Positions 46,037 through 55,105 of a stretch of 64,000 bases of DNA are shown piece after piece. A program made the translations under genes and the position numbers. The notes beneath the pieces are model-generated. The model was not told the origin of the DNA. It was given only the letters and a program-made list of their open reading frames with translations, and did not search any database. This DNA comes from Actinomycetes bacterium (GTDB lineage: Bacteria > Actinomycetota > Acidimicrobiia > Acidimicrobiales > Acidimicrobiaceae). Numbering within the stretch: position 1 is the first letter of the stretch; every line of letters begins with the position of its first letter. The stretch lies in assembly GCA_021819725.1 (NCBI GenBank), contig JAKAQR010000010.1, positions 1 through 64,000 on the forward strand, given 5' to 3'.

Positions 46037-46937
46037 GCAATCAGGGTTGGGTAAGGGGCTTGGAGCGCTAATCCCGGTGCCAAGCGAGCGTTTTGCTGAG
46101 GGTATGCAAGAGATTCCCATCGGCATGGTTCGCCCCAATCGTTTCCAGCCGCGCAAGGCCTTTTCCGATGAGGGGTTAGCGGCGCTTGCTCTCTCGATCG
46201 CCGAGTTGGGAGTCTTGCAACCGATTCTGGTGCGACGGCACGATGATGGGTTTGAATTGGTAGCGGGGGAGCGGCGCTGGCAGGCAGCGCAGCGCGCGGG
46301 CTTGACGACGATTCCAGCAGTGATTCAGGACCGGGATGATCTTTCTTCGCTTCAGGCAGCGGTGGTGGAGAATTTACATCGTGAGGATCTGAACGCTTTG
46401 GAGGAGGCTGCTGCATATCGACAGTTGATCGATGACTTTGGTCTCACCCATGAAGTAGTTGCACAACGTGTGGGTAAGAGTAGGTCTGCGGTATCGAACG
46501 CTCTGCGTCTTTTGCAACTACCATCGAGCGTACAACGCCGTCTGGTTGACGGTTCCCTCTCGGCAGGCCATGCGCGGGCATTGCTCGGTTCGCCAGACCG
46601 CAAGCTCCAAGAGCAGTTGGCGGATACCATTGTCGATGGTGCTCTGAGTGTTCGTGAAGCTGAGGAGCTCGTCCGACGTAGCACTGGTGAGGTTCAGCCA
46701 GGTACGGGAGCCAGCGTGCTCCAAGAGAGCTCTCGTGGGGATCGAGGCATGCCTGTAGGCAATGTCCGCCCTGCGGTGGTGGTAGAGGTAGAACGATTGC
46801 TCTCTGAGACGTTGTTGACTTCGGTGGCGATTGAGGTCAAAAAGACGGGTTCAGGGGTGGTGAGGATCGATTTTGCTGATCTGTCTGACCTGCATCGGAT
46901 CGCCTCCGCGATCGTGGACCCAGGGTTTGAGTCTTAA
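46029..46937 (+). CDS. parB: chromosome-partitioning protein ParB
   Basis: CTP-dependent DNA clamp of 302 residues. The N-terminal ParB/Srx domain has PNRFQPRKAF, LAESIAELGVLQPILV-type (ALSIAELGVLQPILVRR) and GERRWQAAQRAGL, the C-P-P-type nucleotide motifs. The HTH region LTHEVVAQRVGKSRSAVSNAL recognises parS. The C-terminal dimerisation domain is near residues 245-302. It overlaps parA by 8 bases. Confidence 0.95.
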   Translation: MARQSGLGKGLGALIPVPSERFAEGMQEIPIGMVRPNRFQPRKAFSDEGLAALALSIAELGVLQPILVRRHDDGFELVAGERRWQAAQRAGLTTIPAVIQDRDDLSSLQAAVVENLHREDLNALEEAAAYRQLIDDFGLTHEVVAQRVGKSRSAVSNALRLLQLPSSVQRRLVDGSLSAGHARALLGSPDRKLQEQLADTIVDGALSVREAEELVRRSTGEVQPGTGASVLQESSRGDRGMPVGNVRPAVVVEVERLLSETLLTSVAIEVKKTGSGVVRIDFADLSDLHRIASAIVDPGFES

Positions 46938-46968
46938 TTGAGGGTTTGATCGAGGTTCAAGATGAGGG

Positions 46969-47000
46969 TTGTACACAGCTGTGCATAAGGTTGTGGATGA
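46969..47000. other. cluster of DnaA-box-like sites between parB and cca
   Basis: Three 9-mers lie within 32 bases: TTGTACACA at 46969-46977, TGTGCATAA at 46980-46988 (minus: TTATGCACA, one mismatch) and TGTGGATGA at 46992-47000 (minus: TCATCCACA, as in the oriC box at 39014). They sit between convergent genes. Confidence 0.5.
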
Positions 47001-47028
47001 AGCACCCGTAGTCTGTGCGTAACCTGAG

Positions 47029-48417
47029 TTAGGCGTCGTGAGACTGCTGCTGCCACCAGGCAAGGAGGCGCTCGATGGCTTGGTCTCGCTGAAGTGGACC
47101 CTCGTCCAGTTCGGTCTCGAGGAGAAAGGCCAAGGCCTTTCCGACGGCCGGTGATGGTGGGATCTGGAGCAGCTCCATGATGGCTAGTCCGTCCAAAGGG
47201 GGGCGCAACGAGGCAAGGGCCTCTGCTTCCTGAAGGCGCATCACCCGTTGTTTGAACTCTTCCATTCGCCTCGTCATCGCTTGAAGCTTGTGTTGATTGC
47301 GAGTCGTGGCGTCACACACGGTGAGCTCGTTGAGGTCGTCGTAGAGCTCGCCGGCGTCGCGGACGTAGCGACGGACGGCGGAGTCGGTCCAGCCATTCTC
47401 ATAACCATGGAAACGAAGATGGAGAGCGACGAGTTTGGCGACCTCCTGGGTGAGGTCTTTCGGGTAGCGGAGGTCTGTCATGATGGCGGTCGTCATTCTC
47501 GCACCGACGACGTCGTGAAAATGAAAGGTGACACCGTCGGGGCCGATCGCCCGGGTCTTGGGTTTGGCGATATCATGGAGGAGAGCGGCCAGGCGGAGGC
47601 GGAGGCGGGGTGAGCATTTCTGCACCACGGCGATGGTGTGGGCAAGAACGTCTTTATGGTGATGCACTGGGTCCTGCTCGAGGCGGAGGTTGGCGAGCGC
47701 CGGCAAAAAGTTGCTGGCAAGCGGAGTGTTGACGAGGAATTGAAGACCGCGGGTGGGGTTGGGTATAGTCAGCAGACGGTTCAGCTCATCGCGGATTCTT
47801 TCACGCGAAAGAATGTCGAGACGAGGCGCGAGTAGTTCGATAGTTTCGAGCATCTCTGGTTCCGGCACGAGATCAAAGCGTGCGATGAAACGAGCAGCCC
47901 GCAGCATACGGAGTGGGTCCTCGCTAAAAGAGGTGGTAGGGGATACCGGTGTGCGCAAACGGTGGGCAAGGAGGTCTTCAAGACCGTGATAGGGGTCGAT
48001 CAAGCGTGGTTCCTTCGCGGTTAGCTCGAGAGCCATAGCGTTGATGGTGAAGTCGCGACGTGCGAGGTCGTCCTGGAGTGAGGTCGAAAAAGTCACGTGG
48101 GGTTTGCGACTCGTATCGACGTAGGCTTCCGCTCGGTGGGTCGTGATCTCTAACCGCAAGTCCTGCAGTGAACAGGCGATTGTCCCGAAGCGCTCACCGG
48201 CTCGATTGACTGAGTGTACCAGCCCCGCCAGATTTGAACGTATCTCGTCGGGTTCAGCGTCGGTGGTGAGGTCGACGTCGGTGAAGGCATCGACGTCGCC
48301 AAGAAGCAGATCACGGATGATGCCGCCGACAAGGTAGAGCCGAAAGCCACGCTCCGAAAATCGTGCCGCAATGGGTTCAAGTGTGTGAATAACAGGTTCG
48401 AAGCGGTTAGGGATCAC
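47029..48417 (-). CDS. CCA tRNA nucleotidyltransferase
   Basis: Protein of 462 residues with GTG start. The nucleotidyltransferase head has LYLVGGIIRDLLLG and the metal-binding DVDLTTDA, then RRDFTINAMALEL and the LIDPYHGLEDL segment. The neck follows with DPLRMLRAARFIARF. A C-terminal HD domain carries HHHKDVLAHTIAVV and LAALLHDIAKP. It matches the mycobacterial PcnA (Rv3907c) type, which adds CCA to tRNA; tRNA-Ile in this window lacks an encoded CCA. It is transcribed toward parB. Confidence 0.9.
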   Translation of the reverse strand: MIPNRFEPVIHTLEPIAARFSERGFRLYLVGGIIRDLLLGDVDAFTDVDLTTDAEPDEIRSNLAGLVHSVNRAGERFGTIACSLQDLRLEITTHRAEAYVDTSRKPHVTFSTSLQDDLARRDFTINAMALELTAKEPRLIDPYHGLEDLLAHRLRTPVSPTTSFSEDPLRMLRAARFIARFDLVPEPEMLETIELLAPRLDILSRERIRDELNRLLTIPNPTRGLQFLVNTPLASNFLPALANLRLEQDPVHHHKDVLAHTIAVVQKCSPRLRLRLAALLHDIAKPKTRAIGPDGVTFHFHDVVGARMTTAIMTDLRYPKDLTQEVAKLVALHLRFHGYENGWTDSAVRRYVRDAGELYDDLNELTVCDATTRNQHKLQAMTRRMEEFKQRVMRLQEAEALASLRPPLDGLAIMELLQIPPSPAVGKALAFLLETELDEGPLQRDQAIERLLAWWQQQSHDA

Positions 48418-48473
48418 TCAGCGGACATTCCTATCGTTGGTCTATGGGTTCGTCTGATCGGAGAGATGGCGCA

Positions 48474-49511
48474 TCAACGCGGTGGCACGTCATCGCCACG
48501 GGCCAGGAGCGTCTCTTGACGCATCCTTGCCAGGGTTGAGACGATCTCGTCCTCAACGACTCCCGGTGGGTCGGCTGGATCAAGGCGTCTCGAGACACCA
48601 AGTAACGCTTCGATGGATGCCTCCGTCGATTCCGCCAAGGCAGCGAGATTGTAACCACCCTCAAGAAAAGCCACCGTTTTCCCGTGCGGTACGAACTGGA
48701 GAGCCCACTGAGTCAGATGGTAGTAGTCGTTCGCTCCGTAACCGAGATCGGTGAGCGGATCATCGCGGTGGCCATCAAAACCTGCTGAGATCAGCAGCCA
48801 GGTTGGAGCAAAAGTAGTGATCACTGGCGCAGCGATCGTGTCGAGGGCAGCGAGAGCCGTTGCTCCGGTGGTGCGCGGTGGTAACGGGATGTTGATGGTA
48901 GTCCCGATCGCTGCGCCCTCTCCGACCTCGAATACCTTGCCGGTACCAGGATACAGAGGGTACTGGTGGATCGATACATAGAGGACAGAGGGCTGCGAGT
49001 AGAAAATGTCTTGCGTGCCATTGCCATGATGGGCATCGATATCCACGATGAGTACCTTCTCACCCTGGTCAACGAGTCGCTGAGCCGCTACGGCAATGTT
49101 GTTAAAGAGGCAGAACCCCATGGACGTATCAGTGGTTGCATGGTGTCCTGGAGGCCGCACCGCGACAAAGGCTGCGTCACCCTCTCCTTGCTGGAGACGT
49201 GTGATAGCGTCGAGGCCAGCGCCAGCGGCCAGCAGGGCGATATCGTAGGATTGATAACCCACTTGGGTGTCGGCATCGATCGGCCCGCCACCCATGAGGC
49301 AGAGTTGGCGAATCTCGGCGACGTGCGCGCTATCGTGCACACGAGTAACCGAGGCGGTGGCTGCTGGTGTGGGTTTGAAGGTGACGATATCATCGCGAAA
49401 ACGGTCAAGCACCGTAGCGATGACCTCAAGTCGGCTTGCTGACTCTGGATGGAAGAGACCGGTATCGTGTTCTAGGTATTCGGGATGTGTTCCGAACAGT
49501 ACGGTCATCAT
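48474..49511 (-). CDS. histone-deacetylase-family deacetylase
   Basis: Zinc-dependent amidohydrolase of about 345 residues of the HDAC/AcuC/APAH fold. The His-His pair is in RPPGHHATTDTSMGFCLFNN, the zinc ligands in VDIDAHHGNGTQDIF, and a third in ISAGFDGHRDDPLTDL. The frame is open upstream to 49955, but homology begins at MTVLFGTHPEYLEHDTGLFH, so the ATG pair at 49508-49511 is used. Substrates of bacterial members include acetylated polyamines and acetylated proteins; not determinable here. Confidence 0.9.
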   Translation of the reverse strand: MMTVLFGTHPEYLEHDTGLFHPESASRLEVIATVLDRFRDDIVTFKPTPAATASVTRVHDSAHVAEIRQLCLMGGGPIDADTQVGYQSYDIALLAAGAGLDAITRLQQGEGDAAFVAVRPPGHHATTDTSMGFCLFNNIAVAAQRLVDQGEKVLIVDIDAHHGNGTQDIFYSQPSVLYVSIHQYPLYPGTGKVFEVGEGAAIGTTINIPLPPRTTGATALAALDTIAAPVITTFAPTWLLISAGFDGHRDDPLTDLGYGANDYYHLTQWALQFVPHGKTVAFLEGGYNLAALAESTEASIEALLGVSRRLDPADPPGVVEDEIVSTLARMRQETLLARGDDVPPR

Positions 49512-49628
49512 CCCATGATACCGGGTTGGTCCAGCGAGTTTGCAGGCAGGGCTACGTCGGCAACTAAGGTTTGGATGAGTGATCCTTCGCGGATGGAGGG
49601 CAACTGAAGAAAGGACCGTTGACGCTAG

Positions 49629-50348
49629 TTGGCTGCGCTGAGAAGTGTCGGTGGTATCCAAGTTCGATATTCGCCGTGGTATGGGAATTTGCAGGCGGTG
49701 CTTGTGGCGGCACCCACGCAGGTGTGGATGCGCGATCCGGAGATCCTGATGCGCGCGATAGCCGTAGGTCGGCAGATGGGTTACTCTCATTTTTTGGTGC
49801 AGGCGACAGGAGCGACACAGAAACAGGTCTTGCTCAATGCTGGATTCCGGGAGTTGGATCGACTGCATGTGCTCTTCCGAAGATGTGCGCTTCCGCTCCC
49901 TAAGGTACCGGATTCTGCCAGTATCGGCAGGCTTCATCGAGCCAGTCCACTCCACATTGAGGAGGTGATTCGGGTTGACAACGCTTGCTTTGAGCCGTTT
50001 TGGGCGATGAATCAGCTCGCACTCTCTGAGGCGGTAGCCGCAACACCAAGAAGTCGGTTTAGGGTGATGACAGTAGGCGACTCCGATGTTCTCGCGGGCT
50101 ACGCTATCTTTGGCTTAGGTGGTGGAGAAGGTTACCTGCAGAGGATCGCGGTTGATCCTCAATGGCAGGGGCGCGGCTTTGCTACTCGACTTATCGTCGA
50201 CGGACTACGGTGGGCCAAGAGGTGGAGAACACGGCGAGTTGGAGTCAATACACAACAACGTAACGAGAACGCCCTCAGACTCTACCTCAAGCTCGGTTTC
50301 GAGCAACAGGCGGAGGGTATCTCGATTTTTGAGCCTGCTTCTCCGTAG
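49629..50348 (+). CDS. GNAT-family acetyltransferase (two-domain)
   Basis: Protein of 239 residues with TTG start. The C-terminal half is a full GNAT domain: acetyl-CoA loop AVDPQWQGRGFATRLI near residues 171-186 and NENALRLYLKLGFEQQAEG near residues 212-230, as in RimI-like enzymes. The N-terminal half has a degenerate GNAT-like pattern without the acetyl-CoA loop. It overlaps the next gene by 20 bases. Confidence 0.82.
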   Translation: MAALRSVGGIQVRYSPWYGNLQAVLVAAPTQVWMRDPEILMRAIAVGRQMGYSHFLVQATGATQKQVLLNAGFRELDRLHVLFRRCALPLPKVPDSASIGRLHRASPLHIEEVIRVDNACFEPFWAMNQLALSEAVAATPRSRFRVMTVGDSDVLAGYAIFGLGGGEGYLQRIAVDPQWQGRGFATRLIVDGLRWAKRWRTRRVGVNTQQRNENALRLYLKLGFEQQAEGISIFEPASP

Positions 50349-52158
50349 CAGCTTCGTATTCATCCTGATTTTGTTGGCCTTTCCGCTGCGAAGCGGATCG
50401 GACCTGACGGCTGCAAGAGCGAAGGTAACCCTAACCCAGGATGTGGGTATCCTGGTGAACCCGCAACCACTCTCACTGCACTTCACCTGGACTGGTCCCT
50501 CCTCGAATGTGGAGGCGTTTCTTGTCGTCTATCCGAGCACATCCTCACGTTTTCAGCTGCGCCAGACCCTCAAACTCGGTCCGAGTGGCTCGCCTTTGGC
50601 CTTGTCGAGGCCCCGTGCGCTCTCGTCGTTGGGCTCGTCCCGTGGTTATGACTTGACGTCGCGGATCTTTGCCGACCTCTCCTGTGGTACGAACTGTGCA
50701 GGGGTCTATCCGGTTGAACTTCGACTCGCTAACAGCCAAACAGGGGTCACCCTCGATCAGCTGATTTTGGGGATCCCGTTCCTTCCGTCAAGCACCGCGG
50801 TCACGGCACCGCTTGGGGTAGCGCCAGTCCTCCATTTCGAGCTATCGACTACCGCAAAGCGTGTTGATGCGGCCCTCTCGCGTCTGTCGAGTTCACCAGT
50901 GGCCGCATCGATCTCATTGGGTGGCGCAATCGGCACTTCCGTTGCGCTCCAGAAAAAATATGCCAGTCTGATTGGCCCGTCGAACCTCCATCAGCGCATC
51001 GTTTCGCCGTACGCTGCCGCGGCTACCAGCTGTCCTCGTTCGCCATTCTCCTCGTTTATTGGTCTAAGGGCACGACTTCGACTCTCTGGTCTAATTAACG
51101 GGACGGGATCCAAGACGGCGGTCCTCTATCAGCACCCTACCCGTCATACCCTCAGTGTGCTGGGCCAACAACGGATCGATTCGGTCGTCGTCCCCGATGG
51201 GGTATTGAGCCAACTCGCCTCGGTGCTCTCGGTGTCCGACCCAGCTTACATCCGCAGCGATGGGCTTACGATTTTGGGCGCGAGTGGACAGCTCGGTAAC
51301 GAATTCGCCAACGCGGATACACCGCTGGGTTATCAACGGCTGGTAGCAGATCTCGCCCAGTTTTATTTTCAAGCACCGGCGCAGAGTGGAAGGGTGGCAG
51401 TGATGGAGGTTAACCTCACGACACCTGGACAGATCGAGGACATTACCACGGTGCTTGACCATCTTGGGGCCAACCCATTACTCAAAAGCATGACGATCCA
51501 AACCGCAGCCGCCCTGCCAAGCAGTCAGATCTCGCTCGCGAATCTTTCGCTAGCTCCCACTCCAAAGCATTGCAGCGCGCTAACCAAAGAACAGCGTCAC
51601 CGATTGGCTCGGTTAAGCGCCCTTGCGTCAGCTGATAGTGGATCGCGAGATGGCTTAGTCGGGATCATCGGCTTGGCTCAACTCGCCACCTCAAGCGACT
51701 CGCATGCGGCCACACAGGCGCTGCCCTTGCTTGGGCAACAAGAGCAGGAGCTGCTCGATGATGTACAGTTGGTTGGTTCCAAGACCATCACTCTCACCTC
51801 TCATAGCGTGTCGGTACCGCTCACTCTCTCCTCGCGGTTACCCTTTCCTATCCGTGTTCAGCTCTCGATCCGGTCATCGGAGATCTCGTTCCCTAAGGGG
51901 TCGAAGCGTAATATGGACTTAACAAAGGGGACGGCTACCGTGGGACTGCCGGTCGTGGTGAAAGCGCTAGGAACCTTCGCGGTAACCGCGGTGGTATCGG
52001 CTCCCAACGGACAGGTGCTTATCACGGATGTCCTCACGGTCCACTCCACTGGATTCTCCACGGTCGGCATCGTGTTGACGGTCGGAGCTGCACTGGTCTT
52101 GGTCTCATGGTGGGTACGCACTGCTCGTCGCCACCATAAGAAGACGAGCACCGAGTGA
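50329..52158 (+). CDS. secreted/membrane-anchored DUF6049-type protein (Rv3909-like position)
   Basis: Protein of 609 residues. The frame is open from 50119, but that part overlaps the GNAT gene; the TTG at 50329 starts exactly at a signal sequence (MSLLLRSSFVFILILLAFPL) after GGAGGG. A long extracytoplasmic region of beta-rich, Ser/Thr/Leu-rich sequence follows, and one C-terminal membrane helix (VGIVLTVGAALVLVSWWV) with a basic cytoplasmic tail ends the protein. It sits immediately before murJ and overlaps it (GTGA), the position of Rv3909 in mycobacteria. A role with MurJ in wall precursor export is inferred from this linkage. Confidence 0.75.
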   Translation: MSLLLRSSFVFILILLAFPLRSGSDLTAARAKVTLTQDVGILVNPQPLSLHFTWTGPSSNVEAFLVVYPSTSSRFQLRQTLKLGPSGSPLALSRPRALSSLGSSRGYDLTSRIFADLSCGTNCAGVYPVELRLANSQTGVTLDQLILGIPFLPSSTAVTAPLGVAPVLHFELSTTAKRVDAALSRLSSSPVAASISLGGAIGTSVALQKKYASLIGPSNLHQRIVSPYAAAATSCPRSPFSSFIGLRARLRLSGLINGTGSKTAVLYQHPTRHTLSVLGQQRIDSVVVPDGVLSQLASVLSVSDPAYIRSDGLTILGASGQLGNEFANADTPLGYQRLVADLAQFYFQAPAQSGRVAVMEVNLTTPGQIEDITTVLDHLGANPLLKSMTIQTAAALPSSQISLANLSLAPTPKHCSALTKEQRHRLARLSALASADSGSRDGLVGIIGLAQLATSSDSHAATQALPLLGQQEQELLDDVQLVGSKTITLTSHSVSVPLTLSSRLPFPIRVQLSIRSSEISFPKGSKRNMDLTKGTATVGLPVVVKALGTFAVTAVVSAPNGQVLITDVLTVHSTGFSTVGIVLTVGAALVLVSWWVRTARRHHKKTSTE

Positions 52159-53756
52159 TCGCACAACTCAAGCGTCTTCTCTTTGGGACGCGGGAATCGG
52201 CTAGTCAAAATGCGGCCTTGCTGGCGGCCGGAACACTGACCTCTCGCCTGACCGGATTGGCGCGTCTTATCGTGCTCGCCGTCGTGCTCGGCGTACGTCC
52301 GCTCGCTGATGCCTATAACCTTGGCAACAATACCCCAAATATGCTCTATGACCTCCTCTTGGGAGGGGTCATCTCAGCAACCCTGTTACCGGTACTCTCG
52401 GCGCGTTTTAGCGTCGCGGGGCGTCGGTTGGGCACGAGGTCACAAGCTACGATCTTGACTCTTGGGATCGTCGGTCTGCTAGTGGCGACGATGATTTTCG
52501 AACTACTGGCACCGGCGATCATCGGTCTCTACACAATCGCGAACCATCACGCCTATGCACTAGCGCAACGGGAACTAGCCACCGAGTTGCTGCGTCTCTT
52601 TGCGCCACAGCTCTTTTTTTATGGCGCCATCTCGCTGTTCACCGCCGTCTTGAACCTTCGAGGCAACTTCGCCTCGGCGGCGTTCGCTCCGATCGCGAAC
52701 AACATCGTCTCGGTCGCCTCACTCGTGACCTTCGCCACGCTCTATCCGGGTGCAAATCTTAGCGTGGTGTTAGCCCACTCGGATGCCGTGTTGATTCTGG
52801 GTCTCGGTTCGACCGCGGGTGTAGCGGCGCAGATGCTCGTTCTGTTACCGGTCATGTTGCGGCTCGGGATTGAGTTCCGTCCATCCTTTGCTCTTCGAGA
52901 CCCCGCGGTTCGTGAGATGTTCTCCCTTTCATCGTGGACCATTGGCTTTGTGATCGCCAACCAGATCGCCGTCTTCGTGATCCAGGCTATCGCTGACCCT
53001 CGACCTGGGTTTATCAGTGCGTACAACTATGCCTATCTGTTTTTCCAATTGCCTTATGCGATCGTCTCGCTCTCGATTATGACGGCGCTCCAACCCCGGC
53101 TGGCTCGACTGTGGGCCACGAGTGATCGGCAAGGCTTTGCTACCAACCTTACCCGCGCGCTTCGGGCGAGTGTGGCGATCACACTACCGCTCGCGGCAGT
53201 CATGTTGGTTGGTGCTCCAGTGGGACTCGATCTGGTGCTTCGCTATGGAGCGGTAGGCATGGCCGGCGTCAAGCTGACCGCCATGGCGCTGCAGGGATTC
53301 GCGGTGGGCTTGCCAGGATTCGCTCTTTTCCTCTCGATTGTGCAGGGTCTTCAGGCGACCCGCAATGCCCGAGTCGTCTTCGTCCTCTACCTTGTAGAGA
53401 ATGGGCTCAACATCGTGCTCGCCTTTGCGTTGGTCAACCGATATGGAATCGTCGGGTTGACGACATCCTTGTCCATTGCCTACACAGTGGCGGCGCTGCT
53501 GGGTCTCTTCGTGTTGATGAGAATGCACGCGCTTCGCGCACCGGGGCAACTCGTACGGGTGTGGTTGCAGCTTGGGGTGATTGGTGCCATCGCAGCCCTG
53601 GTGCTGTGGAGGACCTTGCCTTCGATCACTGCGTCAAGGAGTGTTGGTTTTTTCCTTCAGACCCTGGGAGCACTCCTGATTTGTGCAGGCGTCTTCGTGG
53701 TTCTCAATGCGCTCGCAACTAGACTTGGCCGCCAAGGAAGGGAGATCCATCGATGA
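52155..53756 (+). CDS. murJ: lipid II flippase MurJ (MviN)
   Basis: Multidrug/oligosaccharide-lipid/polysaccharide-type flippase of 533 residues with about fourteen membrane helices and a GTG start. The N-terminal LLAAGTLTSRLTGLARLIVLA and DAYNLGNNTPNMLYDLLLGG are typical of MurJ, with conserved Arg and Asn-Tyr-Ala/Asp elements in helix 1-2. No C-terminal pseudokinase domain is fused, unlike mycobacterial MurJ. It flips lipid II for peptidoglycan synthesis. Overlapped by DUF6049 and DegV genes. Confidence 0.94.
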   Translation: MIAQLKRLLFGTRESASQNAALLAAGTLTSRLTGLARLIVLAVVLGVRPLADAYNLGNNTPNMLYDLLLGGVISATLLPVLSARFSVAGRRLGTRSQATILTLGIVGLLVATMIFELLAPAIIGLYTIANHHAYALAQRELATELLRLFAPQLFFYGAISLFTAVLNLRGNFASAAFAPIANNIVSVASLVTFATLYPGANLSVVLAHSDAVLILGLGSTAGVAAQMLVLLPVMLRLGIEFRPSFALRDPAVREMFSLSSWTIGFVIANQIAVFVIQAIADPRPGFISAYNYAYLFFQLPYAIVSLSIMTALQPRLARLWATSDRQGFATNLTRALRASVAITLPLAAVMLVGAPVGLDLVLRYGAVGMAGVKLTAMALQGFAVGLPGFALFLSIVQGLQATRNARVVFVLYLVENGLNIVLAFALVNRYGIVGLTTSLSIAYTVAALLGLFVLMRMHALRAPGQLVRVWLQLGVIGAIAALVLWRTLPSITASRSVGFFLQTLGALLICAGVFVVLNALATRLGRQGREIHR

Positions 53757-54592
53757 GTGTCGCCGTAGTGGTCGATTCGGCGTCCGACCTGCCGAACGAA
53801 TTGGCTGATGCCCTAGGGATCCGTCGTGTACCATTAACGATTAGCCTGGATGGGGTTGACTACAAAGACGGAACCGAGCTTTCGCGGGAACGGTTTTGGG
53901 AACTCGCTCAGCGAGCGAGCGATCTGCCGAAGACAGCAGCCCCATCGCCAGCAGAGTTTGACGCCGCCTTCAGTAGCGAACTTGACGCCGGTGCGAACCA
54001 CGTCATCTGCCTCACCATGACCAAGGATCTGTCGGCGACGTATCAAGCGGCACTGGCTGCAGCGAGCGCCTACTCAGGCCGCGTCTCAGTTTTTGATACC
54101 CGGAGCTTGACGGTTGGCGAGGGGTTGGTGGCGGTGAGTGCAGCAACCGCCGCGCAGGCTGGGGCGGATACCGAGCAGTGCCAGCGGATCGTGCGCGCGG
54201 CGATCGAGCGAGTGGTCACCTTCGGTATGCTCGACACCCTTGAGAACCTTCGCCGGGGCGGAAGAATCGGTGCAGCGAGCGCCCTGTTGGGTACCGTCAT
54301 GTCCTTCAAACCGCTGATCGAGGTGCGTGATGGTGCGATCGAGGCGGCGGGGCGGGTGCGCACTCGCAAGAGCGCCATTACTTCGCTGTTGGAGAAGTTC
54401 GCTGGTGGTGGACCCTATGAGCGGGTTGGTCTCGTCCACGCGATGGCGAACGACCTCGATGCCGTGCTAGCGCGTGTACGTGAGGTGACCGGTGTGGATG
54501 AGGTGGTGGTCTCGGTCATGGGCGCCACCATTGGGACCCACGCTGGCCCAGGTGCCCTTGGTATCTCGGTGCTCAAGCACGAACCCAAGTAG
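53753..54592 (+). CDS. DegV family fatty-acid-binding protein
   Basis: Protein of 279 residues. The N-terminal VVVDSASDLPNELADALGIR and VPLTISLDGVDYKDGTELS are hallmarks. The SxxSxTY-type element appears as LTMTKDLSATYQAALAA, and the second half has FGMLDTLENLRRGGRIGAAS. DegV proteins bind fatty acids and present them for phosphorylation (FakB-like). The ATGA overlap couples it to murJ. Confidence 0.93.
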   Translation: MSVAVVVDSASDLPNELADALGIRRVPLTISLDGVDYKDGTELSRERFWELAQRASDLPKTAAPSPAEFDAAFSSELDAGANHVICLTMTKDLSATYQAALAAASAYSGRVSVFDTRSLTVGEGLVAVSAATAAQAGADTEQCQRIVRAAIERVVTFGMLDTLENLRRGGRIGAASALLGTVMSFKPLIEVRDGAIEAAGRVRTRKSAITSLLEKFAGGGPYERVGLVHAMANDLDAVLARVREVTGVDEVVVSVMGATIGTHAGPGALGISVLKHEPK

Positions 54593-54617
54593 GATGGTAG
54601 GCAAGGAGGTAGGGTAC

Positions 54618-54953
54618 GTGGCTGATTATCACGGCGAAACAGAGGGTCAGCGTGACCTAGCCGCTCGCGCGGCGGAGTGGGTTGACGAGATCGCTAAGTT
54701 TCTACAGAGCAAAGCGGTGTCGCCGTTGTTTTGGGTCGCACGCGCTATCATCTTTGGCCTACTGGGTTTGGCGCTGGCGGTGGTCGCCGGCGTGTTGACC
54801 GTCGACGCCTTGGTCAAGCTGCTCGATGCCTATCTCTTCGCAGGACGGGTATGGATCACGTACTTTGTGATCGGTGGGCTCGCCCTGTTGCTATCGCTGT
54901 ATGCCTGGCGCAAGATGGGCAAGTATCGCCTTGTCACCGGCGCTTCGGCGTGA
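54618..54953 (+). CDS. small membrane protein, unknown function
   Basis: Protein of 111 residues with two membrane helices (ARAIIFGLLGLALAVVAGVL near residues 47-66 and VWITYFVIGGLALLLSLYA near residues 82-100) after an amphipathic, acidic N-terminus (GQRDLAARAAEWVDEIAKFL). AAGGAGG lies before the GTG at 54618, which fixes the start; the open frame extends further upstream inside degV. No named family recognised. It is in line with degV and the thioredoxin genes. Confidence 0.75.
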   Translation: MADYHGETEGQRDLAARAAEWVDEIAKFLQSKAVSPLFWVARAIIFGLLGLALAVVAGVLTVDALVKLLDAYLFAGRVWITYFVIGGLALLLSLYAWRKMGKYRLVTGASA

Positions 54954-55105
54954 TGGGGCGCGCGTGGGCTTACGCAGGACCCAGGGGGCGATAGCGACTG
55001 CTGCCGGTAATAGGGCAGCTCCTGTCGTGGTGCGAACCTTGAGCACACGAACTGCGTCGACGAAGTGAGCCGGACGAACACGGTGGTGAAGGAGAAAGGA
55101 CTCTA

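Noticed and set aside
49512..49955. N-terminal extension of the deacetylase frame
   Set aside because: The extra 148 codons overlap the divergent GNAT gene and have no family similarity; homology begins at the ATG pair near 49511.
50119..50328. N-terminal extension of the DUF6049-type frame
   Set aside because: It lies inside the GNAT gene; the signal sequence and ribosome binding site fix the start at 50329.
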